Part shown: piece after piece, positions 33,019 to 43,689 of the stretch | How the letters are laid out: each line of letters starts with the position of its first letter | Numbering within the stretch: position 1 is the stretch's first letter | Origin: Branchiostoma floridae | Taxonomy: Eukaryota > Chordata > Leptocardii > Amphioxiformes > Branchiostomatidae | Length of the DNA stretch: 64,000 nucleotides | NCBI RefSeq assembly: GCF_000003815.2 | Contig: NC_049986.1 | Location: 21,579,299 to 21,643,298 of the forward strand | Direction of reading: 5' to 3' | The notes under the pieces: model-generated | The model's input: only the letters and a program-made list of their open reading frames with translations | Databases searched by the model: none | Told to the model about the DNA's origin: nothing | Translations under genes and position numbers: made by a program

Positions 33019-36000
33019 TCAGAAATCATCGGGGGTGAGACGCATGTAGTCTTTCCCGGACGGCATCGAGAACCGCGTCACCCCCTTTGGGAAACGAGTG
33101 GCCTCTTCCTTCTTTGGAATGCTGGGTACGACCATGACGTCATCGCCAGGCTGAAGATGAAAGATGGACATGAATCAGTTCAGTTTGTAATACTAGAATC
33201 AAGATTTTTTAAAAAGCGTAACGTTACATGTAATTAACGTTAACACATCTAACGTTATCAACATTTGGTAATCTCCAAGCAGATGCTAAGGTTTGATAAG
33301 ATCGTATCATAAGCTGGCCGAAGGACCGTGCATTTCCCACCTAGGTCGGCTACACTCCTTCTGCCAGCTTATCGGATAAAATCTTATCCTGCACCGAAGG
33401 ATCTGCTTGGAGATTAAACATTGTATGAAAGTTAGAATCCTGAATTATGATTTGAATGACGTGATGTCACTCACCCTCCAGTTCGCAGGGGTGCCCACCA
33501 CCCAAGACTCAACCATGAACAACGAGTCAATGGATCGAAGAATTTCTCTGAAAAAAAAGAAAAGAATAATTTAACCGTGGAAGGCCCCTTATAACTTCAA
33601 AAGTCAAAATCCTGTAAACGGACAAGCCTCCGTAGCAGGATCTCTGGGGCCTTTATTGGTTCATAATACACTTTTGCTGGCCATTTCGTTTTGTACTGGG
33701 TCGCTGATTGCCGGCTGTCGCTGATTTATTGGTCCGCAAAAGAAATAAATGGCCAGCAAAAGTGTATCATGAGCCCCAAAAAAGGCCCCAGAGAGCATGC
33801 TACGGAGGCTATCAACCGACGACAGTAATCATAAAGGGAAATTTTAAAGCTTACTCGAAGTTGTGTCCACAGCTTGACGGGTAAACCATGGACATTCTCA
33901 GTCTCTTGTCTGGTCCGATGACGAAGATCTGAAAAGCAAGGCTGCATGTGTTACTACTAACACGTCATTTCCTTCCTTGCAATGGTTTGAGATAAATTCC
34001 GATGTAGTATATGTTTTAACCACGTATTTCTACAATCAACCAACTAGATTCCGTTACGTGGTCATCCAGAAACTGTATGTCATTGAATGAAGATAAGTGC
34101 AAATTGATGTGTATTGCCTTCATGAAGGACCCCGCCTCTCCACTGTGATGTTACTGAATTGCAAAACCATCGAGTGCACATTCTCAAACGCAGAGGGACC
34201 ACAGTCGTGTCGACTTGTGTTTACCTCTGCTTTCTTGTGCACTCAGACCAGTTAGGGAGCGCCCTACTTATAAATATTAATGAGCTTGCCCTTATATGGA
34301 CAGTCAGCCGTTGGGGATCGGGCGTATGAGGATGGAGCCATGTAATACGTAACATGATTGGCTGATAGCTTCCCAGCGGCCTTTGCGAGACAGCTTGCGA
34401 CAACAACAAGCCCAAGAAAGGCCTATTCTCTGATTGGTTGACAGCTTGTTTGTGGCGACAATCATAATAACCACTGATAGGGCATGAGATAGCAGGGCCC
34501 CATAGGCTAATGCCGTTGGGGACCGGGCGTTAGGAGGATGTGAGTGCACTGAAGCCGGGTCAGTGTGCCGTGCCGGGTAGAATTCTAACTTTCCTTTCTT
34601 TTCACATAACAGACATACAAACAGACATACAAAATGATGTATATATAATAGTATACAACATCCTTAACATTAAGTACCCATCAGTACAAATTGTCTTAAG
34701 TCTTGTTGTACGGATTGATAGCTGTATGCAGGAAAGAGTTCTGAAGTCTTGTAGTTCTGGCTGAGGGGATGGAGATAGTGTTTTTGTTTCTTAGTGAGTT
34801 TCTTGTTTCTTAGATCTAACAGATCGTCCAACAGGATGTAAAAAGAAGAAGAAGAACTCACAGCCCGACAGGTGATGGGCATGGACACGTCGTTCGGCTG
34901 GTCCTGGTCGATCAGCCCCAGCGCCTTGGCGATCTGCCGGTCCTGGTCGGCCACCAGGCGGATCGGGAACTCCCCCTCGATGCCCGCGTTCATCTTGACG
35001 TCCTGTTGGGAAGGTGCACGTGTAACGTTAAGTGGATGTCATGTTACCTCTGTAAGAATCTTTTTACATTGCAGCACTTATGATTCTTAAAGACAACAGC
35101 AATCCAACCAACCAACCCTCCAACCAACCTGCAACCAATCATCCAACCAACCAGCCCTTCGAGCAACCTGCAACCAACCAACCTACCAACCAACCAACCT
35201 ACCAACCAACCAACCAACCAACCAACCAACCAACCAACCAACCAACCAACCAACCAACCAACCAACCAACCAACCAACCAACATACCAACCAACCAACCA
35301 ACAAACAAACAAACAAACAGACAGACAGATAAACCGAAGCAAATGACACAAACAAGAAAACGAACATTATTAGATAAAGAACAACACAGAGGCCATGCCC
35401 AGACCATAGCGTGCAACACTTCCTACCTGAATCCAGTCCTTGTTGACGTCCCCGTTGTCGCACGAGAGGGCCAGCATCTTCACTCCGCGCTTGGCGAACT
35501 CCGGGGCCAGCTGTGCCGCCCGGGACAGCTCCGTGGTGCAGATGGGTGTGAAGGACCGCGGGTACGAGAACAGCACAGCCCACCTGTGTTAGTGAACGAA
35601 CGAACGAACGAACGAATAAATTAAGGAAGGAAAGATGGAATGAATGAAGGAATGAAAGAATGGATGGAAGGAATGAAGGGAGGGAGGAAGGAAGGAAGGA
35701 AGGACGGAAGGAAGGAAAGAAAGAAGGGAGGAAAGAAGGAAGGAATGAATGGGAGAAAGGAATGGGAGAAAGGAAGGAAGGAAGGAAGGAAGGAAGGAAG
35801 GAAGGAAGGAAGGAAGGAAGGAAGGAAGGAAGGAAGGAAGGAAGGAAGAAAGAAAAAAAATCATTGAATGAGTTAGAACGAACGAGTGAATCATTGAATG
35901 AATACTGGGATAGCCATTGAATTTCAAAAGATTTTGCTTTGAGACAATGTGGCACTAAGTAGCTAGTAGTAATATAACGTTAACAGTGCGGCATACAAAT

Positions 36001-38727
36001 AAAGGACAAACAGATGGTAAGTGGTAGTGCTTTGTTATCTGCCATGTCCAGTGCACGGTATTGGGAGATATCTACATCTCACACCGCTTCCACCACCTTT
36101 TACCTCCCCAACCGAAGTCAGGTACCCATTTTTACACCTGGGTGAAGTGAGGAAGGTCGCGCAAAATGCCTTCCCCAGGGGCACATGACCGGTGACATGG
36201 CGGGATCCGAACCCGGGACCACTTTGCCGTTACGCCACATGATCCTATTTGAATTAGGGGGAATAAATGACGAATTGATAAATGAACTGATGTTGAAATG
36301 AAATCGAACGATGGTGAAAACAAATCGCTGTACATGTACATTATAACGCAATTACGCAACATTACAGGCTAAACTAGTAGTTTCGTCATGCAATGTTGCG
36401 TAATACATAAAGTTGAAAGAATGAAACGAACGAATGATTGATTGAATGAATGAAGGAAGGAAGGAAGGAAGGAAGGAAGGAAGGAAGGAAGGGTGTTTCA
36501 TGTTCATCTGAATAAAAAGGAAATACTCAAGACACTATGAAAACTCCTGTAATATCTGAAGCCTTACTGTGATTGGAATATTCACCTCCATGCATGCAGA
36601 TCCTGCGGTGGCATAAGATAGTATCAAAAGCTGGCAAAGGAGTGTAGCCGGCCTTGGAGTGTTCATAGACCACCGAAGGATCTGCCGCAGAAAATAAAAG
36701 GCACGAGGAAGGGCGATCTTTCCAGAGACGTGTTTCTTCTAAATCTCCAAGCAGACCTTGCTGTGGAATAAGATAGTATCATAAGCTTGGGAAGGATTTT
36801 ATCCCGTAGAGGAGTTTCCTTGGCCAATGAAACTCCTGACCTCTGCCGGCTAAACTCCTTCCCAAGCTTATGATACTATCTTATGCCACAGCAAGATCTT
36901 CTCTCTCTTTCAGGTTGTCATTGTGAAGAGGTCGCTTAATGCTTACGTCCATAGTGAAAATTTTCGGGACCGAGAAAAAGCGGACGGAATGGCCAGGTGG
37001 TCGCTAAGAAGAGGTGGTCGCTTGGGCAGGTTTGACTGTATAACGACAGCGCTTTTGTCGTTTATTTTGCACACCTGATCTGGCCGCTATGAACGATTTC
37101 ATTTCCTCGAAAATGAATGACTTAATTTCCTCGATAAAGGAGACGACGCCACCAGAAGCGTGGTGATAATGAAACAGCATATCCGGCAAAATTGGATTGA
37201 AAAGGCTCTGCTTCCGTTACTTACGATATCAACTGACGCTATATCTGTTGTGTATATCTCGCACGCTTACAGCACAGGTTCGGCTCCAGTTGTTTCTGAC
37301 GTGCTCTTGGGCGTTTTTATCGGGCTTTCTATTTTGTATTGTATCTTGTATTGTCAGTTTTGGCAATACAAATACAAGATAAAATGCAAAACAGGGCCTC
37401 TGGCTCTGCCTGGAGAGTACTGTAAATGCATTTAAGTTCGCGGGGATTTAATTTCGTGGTAGCGGGAAAAAGGACTTTTCGCGGTGGATTTAAGTTCGCG
37501 GTAACACCAAAGACTGGAGTCTAATACCATAGAAAAATGTTCGCGGTGGTTTTAAGTTCGCGGTGAGGTGGTCACCGCGAAAACCGCGAACATTAATCCA
37601 CCGGCGATCATTTCTGCATTTACAGTATCTGCTTCCGCTCCACACGATATCAACTGACGGCACATCCGTTGTGTAAACCACGCACACGACGAATGCTCCA
37701 GATACCTTTTTACGCAAAGGACGTCATCAAAAGATCATTTTACGGTACTTCTGCGACTCATGCTTTGTAAAACCGTAATGGGGAATGCTCTCCAAGCAGA
37801 GGTTTGGAGTGCATTGGGCTCGATGTGTTGTCTGTGTTGTGTTAGATTAGTATACTGTTGCTGTGTTGTATACAGTTGTATACAGTTTGTTGTCGTTAAT
37901 GATACATGTTGCTTGCCATACATTGTACCTGTTGCAATCGTTGTGCAATAAACTTGGCTTGACTTGTTTTAACTAAACACACCGGTTCACACCTGCTAGT
38001 ATTCTTGATAAGTGAGTTGGGGGGGGGGGGGGGGTCTTTTACGCGTAGTGGATTGACACTAGCCTCAACCAGGCACCACAGGTCGCTGAAAAAATAATAG
38101 AAATTGGCCAGATAAGACAGAAAAGACACCAGGAGAGTTAGCTGGCCGAGGACTACAGTTTGCGACCTTAGGTCGGCCATCTAACTCCTCTGGCGTCTTT
38201 TCTGTCTTATTTGGCCAATTTCTACTATTTTTCCAGCGACCTGTGGAGCCTGGTAAAGGCTAGATTGACGCCAAGGGTTTCCCCATACACTGTGCAGTCG
38301 GCTTGACGCCCCTAACCGAAGGAGCAAATGCAACCCTAAAACCCAATGCCCAAGCGGGGATAGAAGAGAAGTAGTTGAAATAAAAGAAGCCATCCCATCA
38401 AATAGCTTAAGTAGAAATAGATTCAGATAAGTCGTTATTTCCTTTTGATTTATCTATGGGTATGGAAACGTCCGTTTTTTTATCCAGTTGTAGAGATTGA
38501 ATTGTATTTGAAAATCTATGAGTATCATTTCCCTTCTTTGTTAAGCATGATTTTGTATACCACTACTGCTTTGCTTTGTATGCAATTAGCCCTCGGGCAT
38601 GAATTTGCAATTAAGATTATTATGCTGATACTCACGATCCTGAGATAAAGTCGTGGAGGTTTCCGCTCTCCATGTTATTCTCCAAGTAGAAGTTTGGGAG
38701 CTCGTCCCCAAGGCTCATGACAGGCAT
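33019..38727 (-). CDS. PRDX6: Peroxiredoxin 6-like protein, proximal copy, 6 exons, 222 aa
   Basis: Exons on the minus strand: 38636-38727 (from ATG), 35427-35583, 34862-35002, 33855-33928, 33475-33547, 33019-33150; all GT-AG, lengths 92, 157, 141, 74, 73, 132, identical to the sister gene at 47702. The thioredoxin-fold AhpC/TSA domain covers most of the protein and the C-terminal 1-Cys Prx domain follows from about 150. The peroxidatic Cys is C46 in FTPICTTEL. The usual SHPRDFTPVC is changed to [10 protein letters not shown], so the catalytic histidine (His39 in human PRDX6) is Tyr38. PATTGRNF is PSSCGHNF. The phospholipase serine S31 and the Asp in GPDK remain. Human PRDX6 is 224 aa and cytosolic. 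The start could also be Met4. Sequence before the ATG has an acceptor-like TTTCAG at 38749, so a 5' non-coding exon is possible. Divergence suggests altered peroxidase activity. Confidence 0.9.
33269..33416. mobile_element. Foldback MITE, TAATCTCCAAGCAGAT family
   Basis: Ends TAATCTCCAAGCAGAT and its exact complement, 148 bp, in the last intron of the proximal Prdx6 gene. Flanks AACATTTGG and AACATTGTA suggest a decayed 9-bp duplication. Confidence 0.75.
33625..33810. mobile_element. Foldback element
   Basis: Arms beginning AGCCTCCGTAGCAGGATCTC and CTGGCCATTT with complements at the right end, 186 bp, inside a Prdx6 intron (33548-33854). No relative is seen elsewhere in the window. Confidence 0.65.
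35101..35330. repeat. (CCAA)n microsatellite
   Basis: Imperfect then near-perfect CCAA/TTGG run in intron 2 of the proximal Prdx6 gene. It makes long artificial open frames on both strands. Confidence 0.95.
35641..35858. repeat. (GGAA)n purine-rich microsatellite
   Basis: Long GGAA/GGAAGGA run in intron 1, about 60 bases from exon 2. A shorter GGAA run is at 36450-36491. One strand is nearly all purine over about 200 bases. Confidence 0.95.
36073..36245 (-). mobile_element. tRNA-derived SINE, minus orientation
   Basis: On the minus strand it starts with an A-box-like GTGGCGTAACGG, then the B-box GGGTTCGGATCCC, followed by CCTGGGGAAGGCATTTTGCG and TAAAAATGGGTACCTGACTT. A related copy lies at 27090-27420. 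Pol III promoter boxes in the right order support a tRNA head. The central part may correspond to one of the conserved SINE domains known in lancelets, which cannot be confirmed here. Confidence 0.7.
36585..36690. mobile_element. Degraded TAATCTCC-family foldback
   Basis: Contains GCAGATCCTGCGGTGGCATAAG, AAAGGAGTGTAGCCGGC and ACCGAAGGATCTGC, typical arm pieces of the family, but the terminal bases are lost. Confidence 0.55.
36741..36902. mobile_element. TAATCTCC-family foldback
   Basis: Left end AAATCTCCAAGCAGACCTTG; arms include AAGATAGTATCATAAGCTTG and its complement ending GCAAGATCTTCT. The last bases of the right end are replaced by CTCTCTC. Confidence 0.65.
36903..37038. mobile_element. 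Fragment of pogo-like CAGTCAAACCTG element
   Basis: Ends GGGCAGGTTTGACTG then TA, and contains GGTGGTCGC repeats, like the right end of the complete element at 55449-55944. The left end is missing. Confidence 0.55.
37420..37625. mobile_element. MITE with CTGTAAATGCATTTAAGTTC end
   Basis: 206-bp element with ends CTGTAAATGCA and TGCATTTACAG flanked by TA on both sides (37418-37419, 37626-37627). The interior is built of TTCGCGGT/ACCGCGAA blocks in both orientations. Three more copies: 39022-39229, 40424-40632 and 56441-56636. TA duplication fits a Tc1/mariner-type source. Confidence 0.8.
38060..38262. mobile_element. Foldback MITE, TAGCCTCAACCAGGC family
   Basis: Ends TAGCCTCAACCAGGC and GCCTGGTAAAGGCTA; flanked by a 9-bp repeat with one mismatch, GATTGACAC (38051-38059) and GATTGACGC (38263-38271). 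Same design and internal CCAGCGAYC phrases as the 17935-18125 element. Confidence 0.8.
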
Positions 38728-39021
38728 GTTGGCGGTGCGTACGGGCGCTGAAACATGGGAAACAGACAATCCGTCAGTTGATACAACAAGAATTCTGAGA
38801 CCTCATATCTCCATGAAATATTCTGATTATATAAATGCCTTTCACATCTGCATAAGCATGTGCTTGGTTATGTACACCTTTAACTTTCCTGATATATATA
38901 ACGAACAGAATTCTATCGATAGCACACTTCAGGCATATGTAGTCTGATGATGACACCGGACAGACAAGACGTTGAAACGTCTTCCCGAGTACAACACGGT
39001 TTTGTGTACCGATGAAGACTA

Positions 39022-39229
39022 CTTTCAATGTAGAAATGTTCGCGGTGGATTAATGTTCGCGGTTTTCGCGGTGACCACTTCACCGCGAACTTGAATCCAC
39101 CGCGAACATTTTTCTATTATGGTATTAGATTGCAGTCTATGGTGTTACCGCGAACTTAAATCCACCGCGAAAAGTCATTTTTCCCGCTACCGCGAAATTA
39201 AATCCCCGCGAACTTAAATGCATTTACAG
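39022..39229. mobile_element. CTGTAAATGC-family MITE in the palindrome centre
   Basis: The left end is diverged (CTTTCAATGTAGAAATGTTC) and the right end ends CATTTACAG; TA lies on each side (39020-39021, 39230-39231). Oriented opposite to the 37420 copy. Confidence 0.7.
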
Positions 39230-39231
39230 TA

Positions 39232-39889
39232 TATACGAGGCGTGATCAATAAGTTCTCTGCCTCACCCAGAAAAAAATAAGCACAACCCAGATTTTGAGG
39301 CACAACTCCATAATATGAAGCCTTTTATCAATAACCTCCAAATTTCAAATCATTTCAGTCATTAATTTCCAGGCTTTCGTTTTTTTTTAAATCAGAAGGT
39401 AAGTGGTGAGAAAAACTAGGGTGAATTGTGATCAGACATGTGTGGGTCAAGTTCCCCATGCCGTAAATTCTTTGTCATTAACAAAAGACATTGTCAAAAT
39501 GTTTGATAATGATTCTCTTCCTATTTCAAGCAGAAAGAATTGAGTGTCTGACTTCCAGCAGCGCAAGTTGACCCGCACACCTCAATTGTCCACTTTTTCA
39601 TTCTTTATCCCTTACTTTACGTCACTCGGTGTCGCCTGCAAAGTAATGATCACAATAATTTGAATTTTGATACACATTCATACATGTATAAGACTTTATA
39701 ATTGGCATCTGTGCTTCGAAATCTGAGTTGTGCTTATTATTTCTGGGTGGGGCCGGGAACTTATTGATCACACCTTGTATATTGATCACCCCACGTATAT
39801 TGATCACCCCTCGTATATTGATCACACCTCGTATATTGATCACACCTCGTATATTGATCACCCCTCGTATATTGATCACCCCTCGTATA
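39232..39889. mobile_element. mariner-like inverted-repeat element, no transposase
   Basis: Left end TATACGAGGCGTGATCAATA, then AAGTTCTCTGCCTCACCCAG; the right part (39717-39781) is its complement, making TIRs of about 60 bp. The internal 430 bases have no transposase frame. The right terminus is expanded into a minisatellite (39764-39889). Confidence 0.65.
39764..39889. repeat. 18-bp minisatellite, seven units
   Basis: Seven head-to-tail units of TTGATCACMCCTYGTATA, which is the terminal 18 bases of the adjoining element's right inverted repeat. Units differ only at two or three positions. The open frames it creates on both strands are artefacts. Confidence 0.9.
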
Positions 39890-40030
39890 TAGTCTTCATC
39901 GGTACACAAAACCGAGTTGTTCTCGGCAAGACGTGTCAACGTCTTGTCTGTCCGGTGTCTTCAGCAGACTACATATACCTGAAGTGTGCTATCGATAGAA
40001 ACTGTTTGTTATCAGGAAAGTTAAAGACAA

Positions 40031-40368
40031 CCTAAGCAATATCACATTGTTAAGAGTGGAAAATGCACATCTAATGCACTTTATTTTAGCACATTTACAT
40101 CATTATTTCATAAATTGAGCCGTTAAAAACAGCGCGGGAATGAGTTGCACAAGGATTCCAGATCAAGTCCTTATTTTTGGGAGGTAACGTTACAATAATA
40201 AGGAATATTCTCGTGCAACTTGTATCTGGGCTGTTTCTAACCGCTCAAAGTATCAAATTATGATGTAAATGTGAGAATACAGTGCAGTAGATGTCAATAT
40301 CATGCAGATTGCCTTATTCAGAATATTTCCACTTTGCCGCTGTAATATTGCTCAGGTTGCCTTTAAAG
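40031..40368. mobile_element. Inverted-repeat element inside the palindrome arm
   Basis: Termini ACAACCTAAGCAATATCAC and TAATATTGCTCAGGTTG are inverted; inner arms repeat CTTATTTTTGG/AATAAGGAATA and CTAATGCA-like sequence. It interrupts the right palindrome arm between TTAAAG and CTTTAAAGGTG. Confidence 0.55.
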
Positions 40369-40423
40369 GTGCACATAACCAAGCATAGAATATGCAGATG
40401 TGAAAGCCATTTGTATAATCAGA

Positions 40424-40632
40424 ATCCGTAAATGCAGAAACTTTCACGGTGGTTTAATGTTCGCGGTTTTCGCGGTGGCCGCCTCACCGCGAACGTAAAG
40501 CCACCGCGAACATTTTCCATGGCAGTAAGAGACTACAGTGCATGGTGCTACCGCGAACTTAAATCCACCGCCAAAAGTCCTTTTTCTCGCTACCGCGAAA
40601 TTAAATCCCCGCGAAATTAAATGCATTTACAG
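40424..40632. mobile_element. CTGTAAATGC-family MITE in the palindrome arm
   Basis: Ends CGTAAATGCAG (mutated) and GCATTTACAG then TA; interior with CGCGGTTTTCGCGGTGGCCG. It interrupts the right arm of the palindrome. Confidence 0.7.
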
Positions 40633-41696
40633 TACTTCATGGAGATATGAGGTCTCGGAATTCTTGTTGTATCTGGTTTGGGGAACTTCATCTCGTTCCA
40701 TGCACTATTCTAGCCTGTAGAAAATTTACCAATCGAAAAGAAATCAGCAGGGACTTAATCAACGAACTGATCAGTGAGTTTCAGTGCTTTCAAGTTAACC
40801 AAAGCACAGAACTAATGAAAAACAGGATTTTCACAGGACTGGCACGATTTTGTCCGAGTCCCTGCGGTATTCATTACCACAAGACATCGGTTTGTTACAC
40901 CAAATGGGCTGTCTCGTTAGATTTAGTTCGCTTCGCGCACGATATTACCATATTAGTCATTATCCCAGGAAAACTCATTTTCCGTGTAGCGGCCTGTAAA
41001 AAAAGCCCCCAAATTAGCAATTTCTGAGTGAAAATTTTATTTTAATGATGGCTTTTACCAAAAATAACATTTCCACAGAAAATTTCAACTTAGTCTGTCG
41101 GTCAGCGACAAGGCACCTTTTTCTATCGGAAACGTTGAATTGGCCGAAAACCGATGTTTTGAGCGCATAATCTGTATCAGCAAACAAATCCCAAGGCGTT
41201 TTTATCAAGACCTCCTTGCTGTGACACTGGTGTGTTGTTTCCTCCGATTTTTGTATAATTTAGATATATATTGCGCGATACGTAAAAGTATGACTTAGAA
41301 GACAACAAAATACACAAAGAAAATTCGTTCTTTATCTCTGAAATTCGTTGTGTAATCTTAAGTTTGAAACCCTGCAGTCTAGCGACGGCGCCGCAAGTGC
41401 AGTGAGATACCACCTTAAAGAGATTAGTTACATCCAACCAAGGAGCTTTTATCAACCTTGATCCAACTAATATAATGCGGCTTGGGACAGAAATCCTTTC
41501 CAAGTGTGCAGACAATCCCCTTGTTTTTACACAACATAACGTACGTTTGCGTATGTCATTATCACATAATCACGTGCAATACGCCTTCGGTCACGACCTT
41601 AGAATTAATACTCGTATTAAAGGTCATATACAATAGACATTAGCGTCTTTTCAGGATGATCATTAAGCCCGTTTCTTTCTGTACTATTGATAGTTA

Positions 41697-42240
41697 GTAA
41701 TGGTCCTGACCCATTTCCCATAGCAGGAGATTAATGAAACTTGGCACAGTTATTAGTCTTTCTCTTCATAGGAATCACCCAGAGTTATGCATTTCTCCCA
41801 TCGTTTGATGCGGCTCTGGACACCGATTTTGTAGGACACCCCAGGTTGGTCCTCCAACTGATGCCTCATCAATGGCACAAGAGGGACGACCAGGTCTGGG
41901 AGCTGTTTCCACAGACTTCCAGCCACGTTTGAATTCAGGATGCCAGCGTTTTACAAGGTCATATGATGGGGCATCATCACCATAAGTTTCATTTATTTCA
42001 TCAAAAGTCTTCTTTGGTGTGCGTCCTTTCAAATACAAAAACCGGATCACTGCGCGACACTCAACTGGTTCCATTTCACACCTGGTCCATTTCGCACCTG
42101 ACTAAGTTCAAACACCAGTAAATCAGAAACCACAATTAGTTCAGAGCTGTCTTTTGTAACATAACCCATAGAGATATGAATTATTACACATACAAAATTT
42201 CATTTAGATCAGACAACTGGAAGTGGGTCAGGACCATTAC
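41697..42240 (-). mobile_element. Internally deleted mariner transposon
   Basis: Inverted ends GTAATGGTCCTGACCCA and its complement at about 41697-41713 and 42224-42240. It encodes only the start of a mariner transposase (next entry); a full mariner is about 1.3 kb, so most of the interior is gone. Confidence 0.8.
41775..42074 (-). pseudogene. Truncated mariner transposase (N-terminal helix-turn-helix)
   Basis: Frame of 99 codons starting MEPVECRAVIRFLYLKGRTP and continuing SYDLVKRWHPEFKRG, ETAPRPGRPS. This matches the paired helix-turn-helix DNA-binding region of SETMAR-like mariner transposases. The DDE/D catalytic region is absent, so it cannot catalyse transposition. Confidence 0.8.
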
Positions 42241-42281
42241 TTATTGCACGCCCCTCGTATGTGAAACTGGCGGCTGTTCAG

Positions 42282-42535
42282 AGATCCTACCCTGGGAGCC
42301 AGACAGGACCGGGTAGCTAGCGAGTTTTGTTCGGGGAGCCAAGGCAGTTATCAGCCCGCCGATCTCACATTAGCACTCCGGGAGTTTAAGCCTGAAGGAG
42401 TTATCGCAGGTGGACCTCATCGGACTTAAACTCCTAGGGGCGCTAATAGGAGATAGGCGGGCCTGACTGTCTTGGGCCACCGAATAAACTGTCGTAGCTG
42501 CCCGATCCCGGCTGGCTCCCATGGTAAGAGATCCG
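42282..42535. mobile_element. Foldback element, about 254 bp
   Basis: Arms GATCCTACCCTGGGAGCCAG and GGCTCCCATGGTAAGAGATC with inner arms CTAGCGAG/CGTAGCTG and GGAGTTTAAG/CTTAAACTCC. No clear target duplication. Confidence 0.6.
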
Positions 42536-42719
42536 GGAAGATTAGAAATTTCTGGAAAATTCGAGGAGCTTTGGGGATGATGTCATAGGCTGTATGGTTC
42601 TTTTTTTAATCATTCGCACCACAAAAAATTCAAAATGCACCATTAAAATGCGAACAAACGTGACAAAAAAGAAAGAAAGAAAGCACCCGAAGAAATCGTC
42701 AGAAACCAGCCAGAGCAGA

Positions 42720-43165
42720 ACCTCTGCTTGGAGAGTAACACTTACCTTGTGTACAATGTAGTTCGTATTTTACAGACGAATCTACGACGGCGTTTTCCAC
42801 CCTCTTGTGTCGAGACGTCCTGTAGCGTTCCGTCCGTATGCCAGACTGCACGCTATAGAATGCACAGGTGCTTACTAGTATGTTATCTAACGCCTCTGCT
42901 TGGAGAGTTAACACTTATCTTGTGCAGTTAGAGAAAGATGAATCTACGGCGTTTTCCACCCTCTTGTGTCGAGACGTCTTGTAGAGTTCCGTCCGTATGC
43001 CAGATCTAGACTACACGCTATATAGAATGCTACATAACAGGTGCTTAAGTTATCTAACGCCTCTGTTTGGAGAGTTAACACTTACCTTGTGCAGTTAGAG
43101 ACAGACGAATCTACGGCGTTTTCCACCCTCTTGTGTCGAGACGTCCGTGTGTCAGACAACACCCT
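42720..43165. repeat. Tandem repeat, three units of about 172 bp
   Basis: Units begin CCTCTGCTTGGAGAGT (42720, 42891, 43063 approximately) and share CGGCGTTTTCCACCCTCTTG and TCGAGACGTC. On the minus strand, two units contain CACAAGGTAAGTGTTA, an excellent splice-donor-like sequence; the middle unit has ATAAG instead. This lies upstream of the proximal Prdx6 gene, so repeated 5' non-coding exons are possible but unproven. Confidence 0.65.
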
Positions 43166-43689
43166 ATAGATTGTTACACAGCACCACTTAAGGAGCAAGA
43201 CAGGGGCTTACGTTATCCAACACCGTGCTACGCGCCTCGCGTTGTCATGGTCCCGGGCTCAGGGGAAATGAAGTGGGCGTCATATGAGAAATGTGATGGA
43301 AATGTAAGAGTTGTTTGGAGCGGATTATCATATGGAGTAGTTATTTATAAACCTTGTAACGATTGTAAAGCTTAGTTCACACGTGCGTATATACATATAT
43401 TCATATTCTTTATGCAACTAGATCAATCCTGTATTATTGATTACATCTGCCCTTATGTTTACAACTGTCTTAAGAAGCGAGAAGAAGTTGAACCTGTACA
43501 TACTAGCACATAGTAGTCTCTGTAGACGAAATTGTGCCTTATCGCTACGACCTGTACTTAGCTTCTTGGAGCATAAATGTACAATAAAGGTCTTTCATTC
43601 AGTTCATTATATTCAAGTTAAAAAGGTCCTTTTCAACCTCCTTGGAATAATATAGACACATAACATGTTGCCAGGAGTTAGCTGTCCTA

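Larger units (their letters stand above)
38780..40675. repeat. Interrupted 1.9-kb palindrome with nested insertions
   Basis: The left arm 38780-39021 pairs with the right arm 39890-40675. Shared phrases include ACAACAAGAATTC at the outer ends, CTATCGATAG in the middle and TGAAGACTA/TAGTCTTCA at the centre. The centre holds a CTGTAAATGC MITE (39022-39229) and a mariner-like element (39232-39889). The right arm is broken by an inverted-repeat element at about 40031-40368 and a second CTGTAAATGC MITE (40424-40632). Arms begin some 30-50 bases upstream of the exon 1 region of the proximal Prdx6 gene. Confidence 0.75.

Noticed and set aside
35044-35955. Long open frames of Phe-Leu-Pro-Ser and Val-Gly-Trp-Leu repeats, and their plus-strand partners
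   Set aside because: They are six-frame translations of the GGAA and CCAA microsatellites inside a Prdx6 intron.
39764-39889. CRISPR-like array
   Set aside because: Units abut with no spacers and the context is animal DNA.
39622-40035. Repeat protein with IDHPSY or RGVINI units
   Set aside because: The 18-bp minisatellite is a multiple of three, so any frame stays open; the unit is a transposon end.
41741-41932. Plus-strand frame with a signal-peptide-like start (MAQLLVFLFIGITQ)
   Set aside because: Antisense to the mariner transposase remnant; the apparent signal peptide is coincidental.
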